Shown here: in pieces, positions 54,269-62,918 of the stretch
Numbering within the stretch: position 1 is the first letter of the stretch
Layout: each line of letters begins with the position of its first letter
Assembly: GCF_006717095.1 (NCBI RefSeq)
Contig: NZ_VFQE01000001.1
Span: 806,001-870,000, forward strand
Reading direction: 5' to 3'
DNA length: 64,000 bases
Source: Blastococcus colisei
Lineage (GTDB): Bacteria; Actinomycetota; Actinomycetes; Mycobacteriales; Geodermatophilaceae
The notes under the pieces: generated by a model
What the model was told of the DNA's origin: nothing
The model's database searches: none
Seen by the model: the letters and a program-made list of their open reading frames with translations, nothing else
Program-made: the position numbers and the translations under genes

Positions 54269-54835
54269 ATGACGGGGACCGAGCGAGGGACGCAGCCCAT
54301 CCTGACCGGTGATCGCGTGCGGCTGCGGCCCTGGCGGCCGGACGACGCGGCAGTCGTGCTCGCTGCCTGCCAGGACACCGACATCCAGCGGTGGACCCAG
54401 GTGCCTCTGCCCTACGCCGCCGAGCACGCGGAAGGGTTCGTCGGAGGGATCGCGCCGCAGACCTGGGACGAGGGCGGCGCGCTGTTCGCCGTCGAGCCGG
54501 CCGACGGCGGGCCGCTGATCGGCAGCATGGGCCTCTTCCCGCCACGCGACGGCGTCGGGGAGGCCGGCTACTGGACCGCGCCCGAGGGCCGCGGTCAGGG
54601 GTTCACGGCCGAGGGGCTCCGCGTCCTCGCCGACTGGGCGCTGGACGTCGTCGGCGTCCACCGGGTCGAGTTGCTGGTCGACCCGGCGAACGCCGGTTCC
54701 CGCCGGGTCGCGGAGCGCGCAGGCTTCGTCGCCGAGGGGACGATCCGGCAGCGCTTCCTCTTCCGCGGGCAGCCGAGCGACGTCGTCCTCTACGCCCGGC
54801 TCGCGGGCGACCCGCGCCCGCCTACCGCTCGGTGA
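54269..54835 (+). CDS. GNAT-family N-acetyltransferase (RimJ/RimL-like)
   Basis: A 188-residue acetyltransferase of the group that includes ribosomal-protein N-terminal acetyltransferases. It has L-R-P-W-R-P-D-D-A near residue 21, a central beta strand, G-Y-W-T-A-P-E-G-R-G-Q-G-F-T-A-E as the acetyl-CoA loop (motif A, near residue 103), and N-A-G-S-R-R-V-A-E-R-A-G-F as motif B. The acceptor is unknown. Its 3' end overlaps by 14 bases the convergent small secreted-protein gene. Confidence 0.85.
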   Translation: MTGTERGTQPILTGDRVRLRPWRPDDAAVVLAACQDTDIQRWTQVPLPYAAEHAEGFVGGIAPQTWDEGGALFAVEPADGGPLIGSMGLFPPRDGVGEAGYWTAPEGRGQGFTAEGLRVLADWALDVVGVHRVELLVDPANAGSRRVAERAGFVAEGTIRQRFLFRGQPSDVVLYARLAGDPRPPTAR

Positions 54836-55088
54836 GGTCGGGCGTGCACGCCGCTTGCCGCGACAGGTAGCTGTCGTACGCGTCGGACACCAACCGGTAC
54901 TCGTCCTGGCCGTCGCCGACGGTGCCGGGCCAGACGCCCGCGGCGGCGATGGCGACGGCGCATGGGTCCCGGTTCAGGGCGGGCGGGTCCGCGGTGGCGA
55001 CGCCGCTGACCGCGCCGGCCAGCAATGCGGCGGAGGCCAGGGTGATCGTGGCGGTGCGGGCGGGGTGCTGGGACAGGCGAGTGGACAT
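54822..55088 (-). CDS. Small secreted cysteine-pair protein, paralogue A
   Basis: An 88-residue exported protein. The signal peptide (basic start, hydrophobic T-I-T-L-A-S-A-A-L-L-A-G-A-V, cleavage after V-A-T-A) leaves a mature part of about 55 residues with exactly two cysteines, one near its start (R-D-P-C-A-V-A) and one near its end (A-A-C-T), likely disulphide-bonded. Between them lie W-P-G-T-V and E-Y-R-L-V-S-D-A-Y-D-S-Y-L. The same pattern recurs in the gene 272 bases upstream. The family is not recognised. The ATG at 55088 has GAGG seven bases upstream. The 272 bases between the two genes hold no recognisable feature. Confidence 0.75.
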   Translation of the reverse strand: MSTRLSQHPARTATITLASAALLAGAVSGVATADPPALNRDPCAVAIAAAGVWPGTVGDGQDEYRLVSDAYDSYLSRQAACTPDLTER

Positions 55089-55360
55089 GATCCGTACCTC
55101 ACGGGAGAGAGAGCCGGGCCGTCCGGGCTGCGCAGGCGGGCGCAGAGCGGGTGGTCGAGGGGCCTGGGGGTTCACCGGTGGCGGGGGCTCCGCCCGGTGC
55201 GCGTCGGTGGACTCCGACGCCGGGGAGAGGTGGCGAGGACCGGGCGGGATACATCCGGCGGCGGGCACGTGCCGGGCTCCTGAGCCCCCAGCGACGTCGG
55301 CGGACGGCAACCGCCGTCCCCGACCCGTGGACCGGGGACGGCGGGCCGGACCGGGGGCGG

Positions 55361-55618
55361 TCAGTTCCCGGTCGCTGTGCACTCCGGCTGCCGGAGCAGG
55401 TAGCTGACGAACCCGTCGGACACGTGGCGGTACTGCCCCTCGGGAGTGGGCACGAGCCCGGGCCACACCTGGGCGCGCGCCAGCGTGCTGCTGCAGGTGG
55501 GCAGGTCGAGATCCGGCGGATCGGCCGACGCCGTCGTCGGCGGGAGGACGACGAGGCCGCCGGCGAGGGCGACGGTGACGAGAGTGGCGCGGTGGTTGCG
55601 GCGCGAGGGAACGGACAT
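55361..55618 (-). CDS. Small secreted cysteine-pair protein, paralogue B
   Basis: An 85-residue exported protein, paralogous to the one at 54822. The signal peptide (R-R-N-H-R-A-T then L-V-T-V-A-L-A-G-G-L-V-V-L, cleavage near A-S-A-D) is followed by a mature domain with two cysteines (L-P-T-C-S-S-T and P-E-C-T), W-P-G-L-V, Q-Y-R-H-V-S-D-G-F-V-S-Y-L-L-R-Q. Shared spacing with paralogue A: Cys, about seven residues, W-P-G, then Y-R-x-V-S-D-x-[FY]-x-S-Y-L-x-R-Q and a final Cys-Thr. GAGGAGGAA precedes the ATG. It is divergent from the SARP/STAND regulator gene with 198 bases between. Confidence 0.75.
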   Translation of the reverse strand: MSVPSRRNHRATLVTVALAGGLVVLPPTTASADPPDLDLPTCSSTLARAQVWPGLVPTPEGQYRHVSDGFVSYLLRQPECTATGN

Positions 55619-55805
55619 GACCGGGTTCCTCCTCAGTGGTGCCGGGCGGTTCCCGGCGACGTCATCAGCAGAAGCCGGTGCGGTTGAGGGTCGGCTGGCA
55701 ACGGTTGCGGCCCGGTGCGGCAACTTCGTCCGGCCGGCACCGCGGGGCCTGAGCGATCGCCCGCCGCGGCGCGCAAAGGCCTCCTGTGCGCCTGCTCTCC
55801 GGGCC

Positions 55806-55811
55806 TACCGT
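55806..55811 (+). promoter_or_regulatory. -10 box of the SARP/STAND regulator gene
   Basis: TACCGT fits TANNNT and ends five bases before the ATG at 55817; the transcript would be leaderless. Confidence 0.5.
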
Positions 55812-55816
55812 GTGGC

Positions 55817-58800
55817 ATGCGTGTCGCGGTCCTCGGACCGCTGGAGGTCCGGACGGATTCCTCCGCCCCCGTCCATGTGCCCGGGGCGAAGGAACGGCTG
55901 CTCCTGGCCGTGCTCGTGGCCGGCGCTCCCGGGATAGTCAGTACCGATTCGCTCGCCGAGGCCCTGTGGGACGGCGATCCGCCCGTGTCCGCCCGCAAGT
56001 CGCTGCAGGCCCACGTCGTCCGCCTCCGCAGCGCCCTCGAACCCGACCGACCGACGGGCTCGCCCGGCCGGTTCGTGGTGCGTCGCGGCCCCGGCTACGC
56101 GCTGACCCTCGACCGTGACTCGGTCGATGCACTGCGCATCACCGACCTCGCCGGACGCGGTTCCGCCAGGCTCGCCGCCGGTGAGCTCGAGGAGGCCGAG
56201 CGCGAACTCCGGGCCGCCGTCGCGCTGTGGCGTGGGGAGCCGTACGCGGACTGGCCGGACGCCGGGTTCGCTTCCGCCGAGCGACGCCGGCTCGCGGAGG
56301 TCCGGGCGAGTGCGATCGCCGGACTGCTCGAGGCGCAGCTGCAGCTCGGCCGGCATGCCGAGGTGCTGCCGGAGCTGGAGCGGCTCGTCACCCAGGAGCC
56401 GCTGCGCGAGGGCTGGTGGCGGTTGCTCATGCTCGCTCTCTACCGGGCCGGCCGGCAGGCCGACGCGCTGGCGGCAGGCCGTCGGGTCCGCGCCCTGCTC
56501 GCCGACGAGCTCGGTGCGGAACCCGGCCCGGCGCTTCGCGCCGTGGAGAGAGCCGTGCTCACCCATGACCCGTCATTGGTCGCTCCGCGGCCTCCGACCC
56601 GACCGGTCGACGCCGTCCAGTTCCCGGGATCGTGCCCGTACAAGGGGCTGGCGGCCTACCAGGTCGACGACGCCCCGCTGTTCCACGGTCGGCGCCGTCT
56701 CGTGGAGAGCCTGGTCACCCGGCTGGTCGATGCGCCTCTCCTCGTCGTCTCCGGGCCGAGCGGCGCGGGCAAGTCCTCCGTCGTCCGCGCCGGCCTGGTG
56801 CCGGCCCTGGTCGGCGGCGCGCTGCCGGCGAGCCGCACCTGGCGCCCCGTGATCGTTCCGCCGGGACGGGCGCCGGTGGACGTCCTGGCCCAGTTGGCCG
56901 GCGATCCGCCCCCGGCCGATCCGGTCCTGCTCGTCTGCGACCAGTTCGAGGAGCTGTGGGCACCTGGGATCGACCCCGCGGAGCGCAGGGCCTTTCTCGA
57001 CGCCGTCCTCGGGCTGTTGGCCGACCGGGTCGTCGTCCGCTGCGTCGTCGTCGTGCGGGGTGACCACGTCGGCCGGCTGGCCGAGCACCCCGCGTTCACC
57101 GACCACCTGGGGGCCGCGTTCGCCCTCGTGCCGCCGCTCACCGAGCCGGAACTCCGGGAGATCGTCCGGGAGCCGGCGAGCGCGGTGGGGCTGCGGGTGG
57201 ATCCCGAACTGGTCGACACCGTCGTCACCGACGTCCTCGGGCAGGCCGGCGCCCTTCCATTGCTGTCGACCGCTCTGGTGGGCACGTGGGAGCGTCGCCG
57301 GGGCGACGTCCTGACGCTCGCCGGGTACCTGGAGGCCGGCGGCGTCTCCGGAGCACTGATGCGGTCCGCCGAGTCGGCGTACGCGGCGCTGGACGAGACC
57401 GAGCAGGACGTCGCCCGGCGGATCCTCGTCCGGCTGGCCGACACCGACGACGGCGGCGCGCTGGTCCGTCGCCCCGTTCCACTCGCCGAGCTGGACCTGT
57501 CCGGGGCCCGCCGCGAGGTGGTGGAGACGTTCGTCGAGCGCCGGCTGCTGGCCGTCGACGGGAGCCGGCTCGAGGTGGCCCACGAGGCGCTGCTCACCGA
57601 ATGGCCGAGGCTCGGCCGCTGGCTCGAGGACGACGCCGCCGGACGCGTGGTGCGGCGGCACCTGGCCCCGGCGGCCCGCGAGTGGGAGGCGGCCGGCCGG
57701 CCGGAGGACGAGCTGTACCGGGGAGCCCGGCTCACCGCCGCGCTCGACTGGGCGACCACTGCTGGGGACGAGCTCACCCCGGTCGAGCGGGACTTCCTCG
57801 ACGCGTCCCGGGCGCACGCGGAGCGGGATCTGGTCGCCGCCCGCCAGCGGGCCGAGCGGGAGGCGCGGGGACGCCGCCGCACCCGGCGGCTGGCCGCGGG
57901 CCTGGCCGCCGCCCTCGTCGTCGCCCTCGTCGCCGGGGCCCTGACCCTGCGTGCCCAGCGGGAAGCGACCCGGGCCTCCCTGGTCGCCGACGCCAACCGC
58001 CTGGCCGCGCTGTCCACGACGGTCGGGTCCCTGGACGTCTCCCTGCTGCTGGCCGCCCAGGCCGTCCGCCTCGCCGACACCTCGGAGACCGAGGACGGTC
58101 TGCTCACCGCACTGGTGACGCACCGGCGGGCGGAACGGGTGGCGCCGTTCGTCGGACAGGCCGGCGGCGCGTTGCTCGCCGACGACGGCGGGACCCTCTT
58201 CATCGGTGCGGGCGCCCAGGTGGCGGCGTGGCGGCTCGGCCCCACGTCGCTGCCGGAACCGCTCGTGGAGGTCGGATCCCGGTGGCGGGTGTGGCGGGCC
58301 TCCGACGCCTCTCCCACGGAGGGGCTGCTGGTCGCCGCCGGATGGGGCGAGAACGACGACCCCTGGGTCCGGTCGCTCACCGCGGAGGGCACCGAGCGCC
58401 TGCTGCTGGCCGACACGGAGGTCGGCGGGCTCCCCATCGCGCTGAGCTTCACGGCGGACGGCCGCGCGGTCCGCCTCCTCCTGGCGCACCCGGACGACGC
58501 GGGGGTGCGCTGGACCATGAGCGTGCTCGACCCGGTGACGGGAAGCCACCGGAAGACGGGCGTCGGCGGGATGTCGCCGGCTGCCGTGGGGGACCTGCTC
58601 GCGCACGTCTCCGACGCGGGCGGCAGCGCGGTGCTGTGGGACTTCCCCGGAGCCGGCCCGGCAACGCTCGTCCGCCTCGACGACGGCTCGCAGGTCACCC
58701 TTCAGGTGCCGCAGCGCACCGTCGGGACGGTCGCCTTCCACGCGCTGGAGTCAGGAGCCGCCCAGGCATGGGCCGACGGCGTCCTGACGCTGTACGACGC

Positions 58801-60205
58801 CGGCGGCCGAGCCGTGCAGGAGCTCGACGTCGGCGCCGCGGTGGTGAGGGACGTGGCTGTGGCAGCCGACGGCAGTTGGGCGGTCACCGTGGGGGGCAGC
58901 GACACCGTCCAGCTGTGGGCCATCGATCCGACCAGCGGTCGGTGGAGCTCTCGCGGGTCGCTGACCGGGCACGACGCCGACGTCCTGCAGGCCGAGGTGG
59001 ACCCGGCGGGTGAGCGGCTGCTCACCGTCTCGCTGGACGACACGGTGATCGCCTGGGACATGACGGCCGATGCGGGCTTCGGCGAGTCCCACCCCGGGGT
59101 GCCGGACCGGTGGATCTCCAACCGGCCGCAGCACGTCGAGCCCACCGGGATGGTCGTCGCGCCCACCCGGTCGGGCAGTTCCCTACCCGCCCCGATCGAC
59201 CGAGGCCCCGACTCGCTCGGCGTGGCCGCGACCTTCCTCGACCCCGGGACGGGGAGCGTGGTCGAGCAGGTCGAGGTGGGCGACACGCTCGTGGGCGCGC
59301 GGTTCGGCTCGTCGGTGTCGGTCAGTCCGGACGGTGCCCTGGTCGCGGTGACCTCGGGGTTCGCCACGACCGTGCTGGACACCGGCACCGCCGAGGTGGT
59401 CGAGCGGATCGTCCTCCCGCCGACCGGTGAGGTCTTCGAGGGCGAACCGCTCCCCGCACAGGTCGTGTGGTGTACGGGCTGGACCCCGGACGGCTCCCGC
59501 CTGCTGCTCTGCGCGGAGGGCGAGCTCGCGAGCGGGACCGGTGGCCAGCTCGTCGTGGTGGACACCGCGACGTGGGAAGTCACCGGGCAGGTCGACATCG
59601 GCGGTGCGGCTCAGGTCATCGAGACCAGCCCGGACGACCGGCACATGGCCGTGGCGATGTCGAACTCCTCCGCGCTGCGGGTGCTCGACGCCGACACCCT
59701 CGAGACCCAGGAGACCATCGAGATCGAGAACGAGGACCTGCAGTTCGACCTCTCCTTCTCCCCGGACGGTCGGTACCTGGCCACGGGCGGGGACAACGGC
59801 CTGCTCCACCTGTACGACACCCGCACCTGGCAGCGGGTGTGGTCGCCCATCCCCACGAACCACGGGATGGTCGTCCAGGTCGAGTGGCGCCCGGACAGCA
59901 GGACGGTCGTGACCTCCGGCGAGGAGGGAACGGTCACGCTGGTCGACGTCGAACGGGGCCTCGCCCGATCCGTGCCCCTGCCGGGCTCCGACGAGCCCGG
60001 ACAGGGCAGGGCGTACCTGGCGATGACGCGCGACGACGAGATCGTCGTCCTGGCGAGTCAGCACGCGGGGCGCCGTTACCCGATGGAGCCGTCGGTCTGG
60101 TTGGCCGACGCCTGCGCCGTGGTGGGGCGGGACCTCACCAGCGAGGAGTGGTCGCGCTACCTACCCGGACGGGAGCGGGCGCCGACCTGCACGGATCTGG
60201 ACTGA
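55817..60205 (+). CDS. SARP-type regulator fused to STAND NTPase, membrane helix and WD40-like propeller
   Basis: A 1462-residue multidomain protein. Residues ~1-95 form an OmpR/SARP winged-helix DNA-binding domain (opening R-V-A-V-L-G-P-L-E-V). Residues ~100-245 are the helical BTAD domain with A-V-A-L-W-R-G-E-P-Y. Residues ~275-690 are a nSTAND1-type NTPase, introduced by P-Y-K-G-L-A-A-Y and carrying Walker A G-P-S-G-A-G-K-S-S (near 311) and Walker B L-V-C-D-Q-F-E-E-L-W (near 371). A hydrophobic helix lies near 690-712, then a coiled stretch A-N-R-L-A-A-L-S-x-x. Residues ~790-1460 are WD40-like beta-propeller repeats, one well preserved (L-T-G-H-D-A-D-V ... V-I-A-W-D-M). It is presumed to sense a ligand through the propeller and oligomerise on ATP. 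The membrane helix in a DNA-binding protein is odd but known in this class. Confidence 0.88.
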   Translation: MRVAVLGPLEVRTDSSAPVHVPGAKERLLLAVLVAGAPGIVSTDSLAEALWDGDPPVSARKSLQAHVVRLRSALEPDRPTGSPGRFVVRRGPGYALTLDRDSVDALRITDLAGRGSARLAAGELEEAERELRAAVALWRGEPYADWPDAGFASAERRRLAEVRASAIAGLLEAQLQLGRHAEVLPELERLVTQEPLREGWWRLLMLALYRAGRQADALAAGRRVRALLADELGAEPGPALRAVERAVLTHDPSLVAPRPPTRPVDAVQFPGSCPYKGLAAYQVDDAPLFHGRRRLVESLVTRLVDAPLLVVSGPSGAGKSSVVRAGLVPALVGGALPASRTWRPVIVPPGRAPVDVLAQLAGDPPPADPVLLVCDQFEELWAPGIDPAERRAFLDAVLGLLADRVVVRCVVVVRGDHVGRLAEHPAFTDHLGAAFALVPPLTEPELREIVREPASAVGLRVDPELVDTVVTDVLGQAGALPLLSTALVGTWERRRGDVLTLAGYLEAGGVSGALMRSAESAYAALDETEQDVARRILVRLADTDDGGALVRRPVPLAELDLSGARREVVETFVERRLLAVDGSRLEVAHEALLTEWPRLGRWLEDDAAGRVVRRHLAPAAREWEAAGRPEDELYRGARLTAALDWATTAGDELTPVERDFLDASRAHAERDLVAARQRAEREARGRRRTRRLAAGLAAALVVALVAGALTLRAQREATRASLVADANRLAALSTTVGSLDVSLLLAAQAVRLADTSETEDGLLTALVTHRRAERVAPFVGQAGGALLADDGGTLFIGAGAQVAAWRLGPTSLPEPLVEVGSRWRVWRASDASPTEGLLVAAGWGENDDPWVRSLTAEGTERLLLADTEVGGLPIALSFTADGRAVRLLLAHPDDAGVRWTMSVLDPVTGSHRKTGVGGMSPAAVGDLLAHVSDAGGSAVLWDFPGAGPATLVRLDDGSQVTLQVPQRTVGTVAFHALESGAAQAWADGVLTLYDAGGRAVQELDVGAAVVRDVAVAADGSWAVTVGGSDTVQLWAIDPTSGRWSSRGSLTGHDADVLQAEVDPAGERLLTVSLDDTVIAWDMTADAGFGESHPGVPDRWISNRPQHVEPTGMVVAPTRSGSSLPAPIDRGPDSLGVAATFLDPGTGSVVEQVEVGDTLVGARFGSSVSVSPDGALVAVTSGFATTVLDTGTAEVVERIVLPPTGEVFEGEPLPAQVVWCTGWTPDGSRLLLCAEGELASGTGGQLVVVDTATWEVTGQVDIGGAAQVIETSPDDRHMAVAMSNSSALRVLDADTLETQETIEIENEDLQFDLSFSPDGRYLATGGDNGLLHLYDTRTWQRVWSPIPTNHGMVVQVEWRPDSRTVVTSGEEGTVTLVDVERGLARSVPLPGSDEPGQGRAYLAMTRDDEIVVLASQHAGRRYPMEPSVWLADACAVVGRDLTSEEWSRYLPGRERAPTCTDLD

Positions 60206-60390
60206 GACGGACACGCCACCGTCCCCGACGGGCGGGAGCGGCTGTCACGTGGCTGTGCCCGCGGCGGGGGCGGGACGCCGCATCGCGCGGCTGTCACCGG
60301 GTGCCTGCACGCGGGAGCGCAGTGCGCGGCCTGTGGAACTCGCCCGTGGTGATCCGCCCGTGCGGAGGGGTGGACGACCGTGATCGAACC

Positions 60391-60396
60391 TAGACT
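60391..60396 (+). promoter_or_regulatory. -10 box of the leaderless GCS2-type ligase promoter
   Basis: TAGACT fits TANNNT and ends six bases before the GTG at 60403. The preceding 185 bases after the regulator gene show no other recognisable element. Confidence 0.6.
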
Positions 60397-60402
60397 TCCG
60401 AC

Positions 60403-61608
60403 GTGCAGATCCCCTTCGAGTCCTCCGAGCGCTCCAGCCTGGGCGTGGAGTGGGAGCTGCAGCTGGTCGACCTCGAGACCCGCGAGCTGACGGCGGGGGC
60501 GATCGAGATCCTCGAGGAGATCCGGCCCGAGGGCGCTGACGAGCACCCCAAGGCCAAGCACGAGCTGCTGCAGTCGACGATCGAGATCATCACCGGGATC
60601 TGCACCACGGTGTCGGAGGCCAAGGCCGACTTGGCCGGCACGCTGGCCGAGGTGAGCGCCGCCGCCGAGCGCCGCGGGCTGGGGCTGATGTGCGCGGGCA
60701 CGCATCCGTTCACCGACTGGCAGAGCCAGCTCATCTCGCCCAAGGAGCGCTACCTGCAGCTGGTCGAGCGCATGCAGTGGCTGGCCCGGCGGCTGCAGAT
60801 CTTCGGCGTGCACGTGCACGTCGGCGTCCGGTCGCCGGACAAGGCCATCCCGGTCGTGAACGCGCTGTGCCAGTACATCCCGCACTTCCTGGCGCTGTCG
60901 TCGTCGTCGCCGTTCTGGGTCGGCTGCGACACCGGTCTCGCGTCGTCCCGGACGAAGGTCTTCGAGTCGATGCCGACCGCGGGACTGCCCTACCAGCTGT
61001 CGGGATGGGACGAGTTCGAGACCTACATGGAGACGCTGATCTCGACCAACTCCATCGAGAGCGTCCGGGAGGTGTGGTGGGACGTCCGCCCGCACCCCGG
61101 TTTCGGCACGGTCGAGCTGCGCATCTGCGACGGCCTCCCCACCCTCGACGAGATCGGCGCGGTCGCCGCGCTCTCCCAGTGCCTGGTCGAGCAGTTCGAC
61201 ACCCAGCTCGACCGCGGCTACACCCTTCCCACGCCGGCGAGCTGGGTGCTGCGGGAGAACAAGTGGCGCGCGGCCCGGTACGGCCTCGACGCCGACGTCG
61301 TCGTCGACGAGAAGGGCACCATCCGCCCCGTACGGCAGGCGATCCTGGACCTGATGGAGGACCTCACCCCGACGGCGAAGCGGCTCGACTGCGAGGCCGA
61401 GCTCCGCGACGTCGAGCGGGTCCTCGCCGTCGGCGCCTCCTACCAGCGGCAGCGGGCGGTGGCCCTGGGCGCCGACGGCGACCTGAAGCCGGTCGTGGAC
61501 AGCCTGCTCGCGGAGATGCGGGACGGCCTGCCCTCCTCCGGTCCGGTCGGCGACCCCACCGGTCCGGTGCCCGGCCCGGCCGACTGCGCCGGGGGGCACG
61601 CGGCATGA
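60403..61608 (+). CDS. Carboxylate-amine ligase, glutamate-cysteine ligase type 2 (YbdK-like)
   Basis: A 401-residue GCS2-family enzyme that would join a carboxylate (often glutamate) to an amine. It carries the start S-S-L-G-V-E-W-E-L-Q-L-V-D with metal-binding Glu residues, a K-H-E-L-L-Q-S-T-I-E-I segment, the H-V-H-V-G-V-R nucleotide and metal region (near residue 140), and W-W-D-V-R-P-H-P-x-F-G-T-V-E-L-R. YbdK homologues (including mycobacterial Rv0433) make gamma-glutamyl amides of unknown role; mycothiol-producing actinobacteria do not need glutathione. The following M20 gene overlaps its stop codon, suggesting a ligase-hydrolase pair. Confidence 0.88.
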   Translation: MQIPFESSERSSLGVEWELQLVDLETRELTAGAIEILEEIRPEGADEHPKAKHELLQSTIEIITGICTTVSEAKADLAGTLAEVSAAAERRGLGLMCAGTHPFTDWQSQLISPKERYLQLVERMQWLARRLQIFGVHVHVGVRSPDKAIPVVNALCQYIPHFLALSSSSPFWVGCDTGLASSRTKVFESMPTAGLPYQLSGWDEFETYMETLISTNSIESVREVWWDVRPHPGFGTVELRICDGLPTLDEIGAVAALSQCLVEQFDTQLDRGYTLPTPASWVLRENKWRAARYGLDADVVVDEKGTIRPVRQAILDLMEDLTPTAKRLDCEAELRDVERVLAVGASYQRQRAVALGADGDLKPVVDSLLAEMRDGLPSSGPVGDPTGPVPGPADCAGGHAA

Positions 61609-62918
61609 CGCCGGTCGTCGAGAAGCTCGGTGCCGCCGTCGACGAGTGGGTCACCGCCAACCAGTCCGCGCTGTCGGCCACCCGGCGGCACCTGCACGCC
61701 CACCCCGAGCTCGGCTACGCGGAGTTCGAGACGACGTCCTTCCTCGAGCAGCGGCTGCGCCACCACGGGCTCACACCGCGCCGGTTGCCCACGGGCACCG
61801 GCCTCACCGTCGACGTCGGCTCGGGTGGACCGATCGTCGTCCTGCGGGCCGACATCGACGCCCTGCCCCTGACCGACCTCAAGGACGTGCCCTACGCCTC
61901 CACCCGCGAGGGGGTCGCCCACGCCTGCGGGCACGACGTGCACACCACCGTCGTCCTCGGCGTCGCCGTCGCGCTCGCCTCGATGGACGGCCTGCCCGGC
62001 ACCGTCCGCTGCGTCTTCCAGCCCGCCGAGGAGACGGTGCCCGGCGGCGCGACCGAGGTGGTCGCCTCGGGTGTGCTGGACGGCGCGTCCCGGGCGTTCG
62101 CGCTGCACTGCGACCCGTCGATCCCGGCCGGGACGATCGGCCTGCGGACCGGCCCGATCACCGCGGCCTGCGACCGCATGGACGTCACCCTCACCGGGCC
62201 CGGCGGGCACACCGCCCGCCCGCAGCTCACCGTCGACCTCGTCGACGCGCTCGGCCGGTTGATCACCGACGTCCCCGGCCTGCTGTCCCGGCAGGTCGAC
62301 CCGCGGACGGGGATGTCGCTGGTGTGGGGAGCGGTCAGCGCCGGGGTCGCGGCCAACGCCATCCCGCAGCGCGGCCAGCTGCGCGGCACCGTGCGGGTAC
62401 TGGACCGGGATGCCTGGAAGGGCGCCGAGGAGCTGATGCGCTCACTGGTGGAGCGGGTCGTCGCCACGACCGGCGCCGAGGTGGACGTCGACTACATCCG
62501 GGGCGTCCCGCCGGTGGTGAACGACCCCCGCGCGGTCGCGCTGCTGCGGGCCGCGGCGCTGGAGACGGTCGGCAGCGACCACCTGGCGCTGTCCCCGCAG
62601 TCCATGGGTGGTGAGGATTTCGGCTGGTTCGCCGACGTCATGCCCATCGCGCTGGCCCGGCTGGGCACCCACGGCGGCGGCGCGCCCCTCGACCTGCACC
62701 GGGGCACGTTCGACGTCGACGAGCGCGCGATCGGGGTCGGCGTCCGCCTCCTGGCCCGCACCGCGCTGCACGCGCTGGAGGCCGACGCGGAGCCGTCACC
62801 CAGCAGCCCGCCGCCACCCCCTCGCACGCGGCCGCCCGCGCCCGGAGACACTTCTGCTCGACGATCCGTCGACGAGAGGCGGGAACCTGAGGATGAGCCG
62901 CACCGACCGGCAGGCTGA
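61605..62918 (+). CDS. M20-family amidohydrolase (AmiA1/AmiB1-like)
   Basis: A 437-residue metallohydrolase that cleaves N-acyl amino acid or related amide bonds. It has R-R-H-L-H-A-H-P-E-L-G near residue 27, metal ligands in A-C-G-H-D-V-H (near 107), the catalytic Glu pair in Q-P-A-E-E-T (near 142), the dimerisation-domain G-P-G-G-H-T-A-R-P histidine and the final S-M-G-G-E-D-F-G-W metal-site segment. The last ~45 residues are a Pro/Arg-rich tail not needed by the family. The ATG overlaps the ligase stop. Its 3' end overlaps the mutA start by 26 bases in another frame. Equivalents Rv3305c-Rv3306c also sit by deoD-pmmB. Confidence 0.88.
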   Translation: MTPVVEKLGAAVDEWVTANQSALSATRRHLHAHPELGYAEFETTSFLEQRLRHHGLTPRRLPTGTGLTVDVGSGGPIVVLRADIDALPLTDLKDVPYASTREGVAHACGHDVHTTVVLGVAVALASMDGLPGTVRCVFQPAEETVPGGATEVVASGVLDGASRAFALHCDPSIPAGTIGLRTGPITAACDRMDVTLTGPGGHTARPQLTVDLVDALGRLITDVPGLLSRQVDPRTGMSLVWGAVSAGVAANAIPQRGQLRGTVRVLDRDAWKGAEELMRSLVERVVATTGAEVDVDYIRGVPPVVNDPRAVALLRAAALETVGSDHLALSPQSMGGEDFGWFADVMPIALARLGTHGGGAPLDLHRGTFDVDERAIGVGVRLLARTALHALEADAEPSPSSPPPPPRTRPPAPGDTSARRSVDERREPEDEPHRPAG

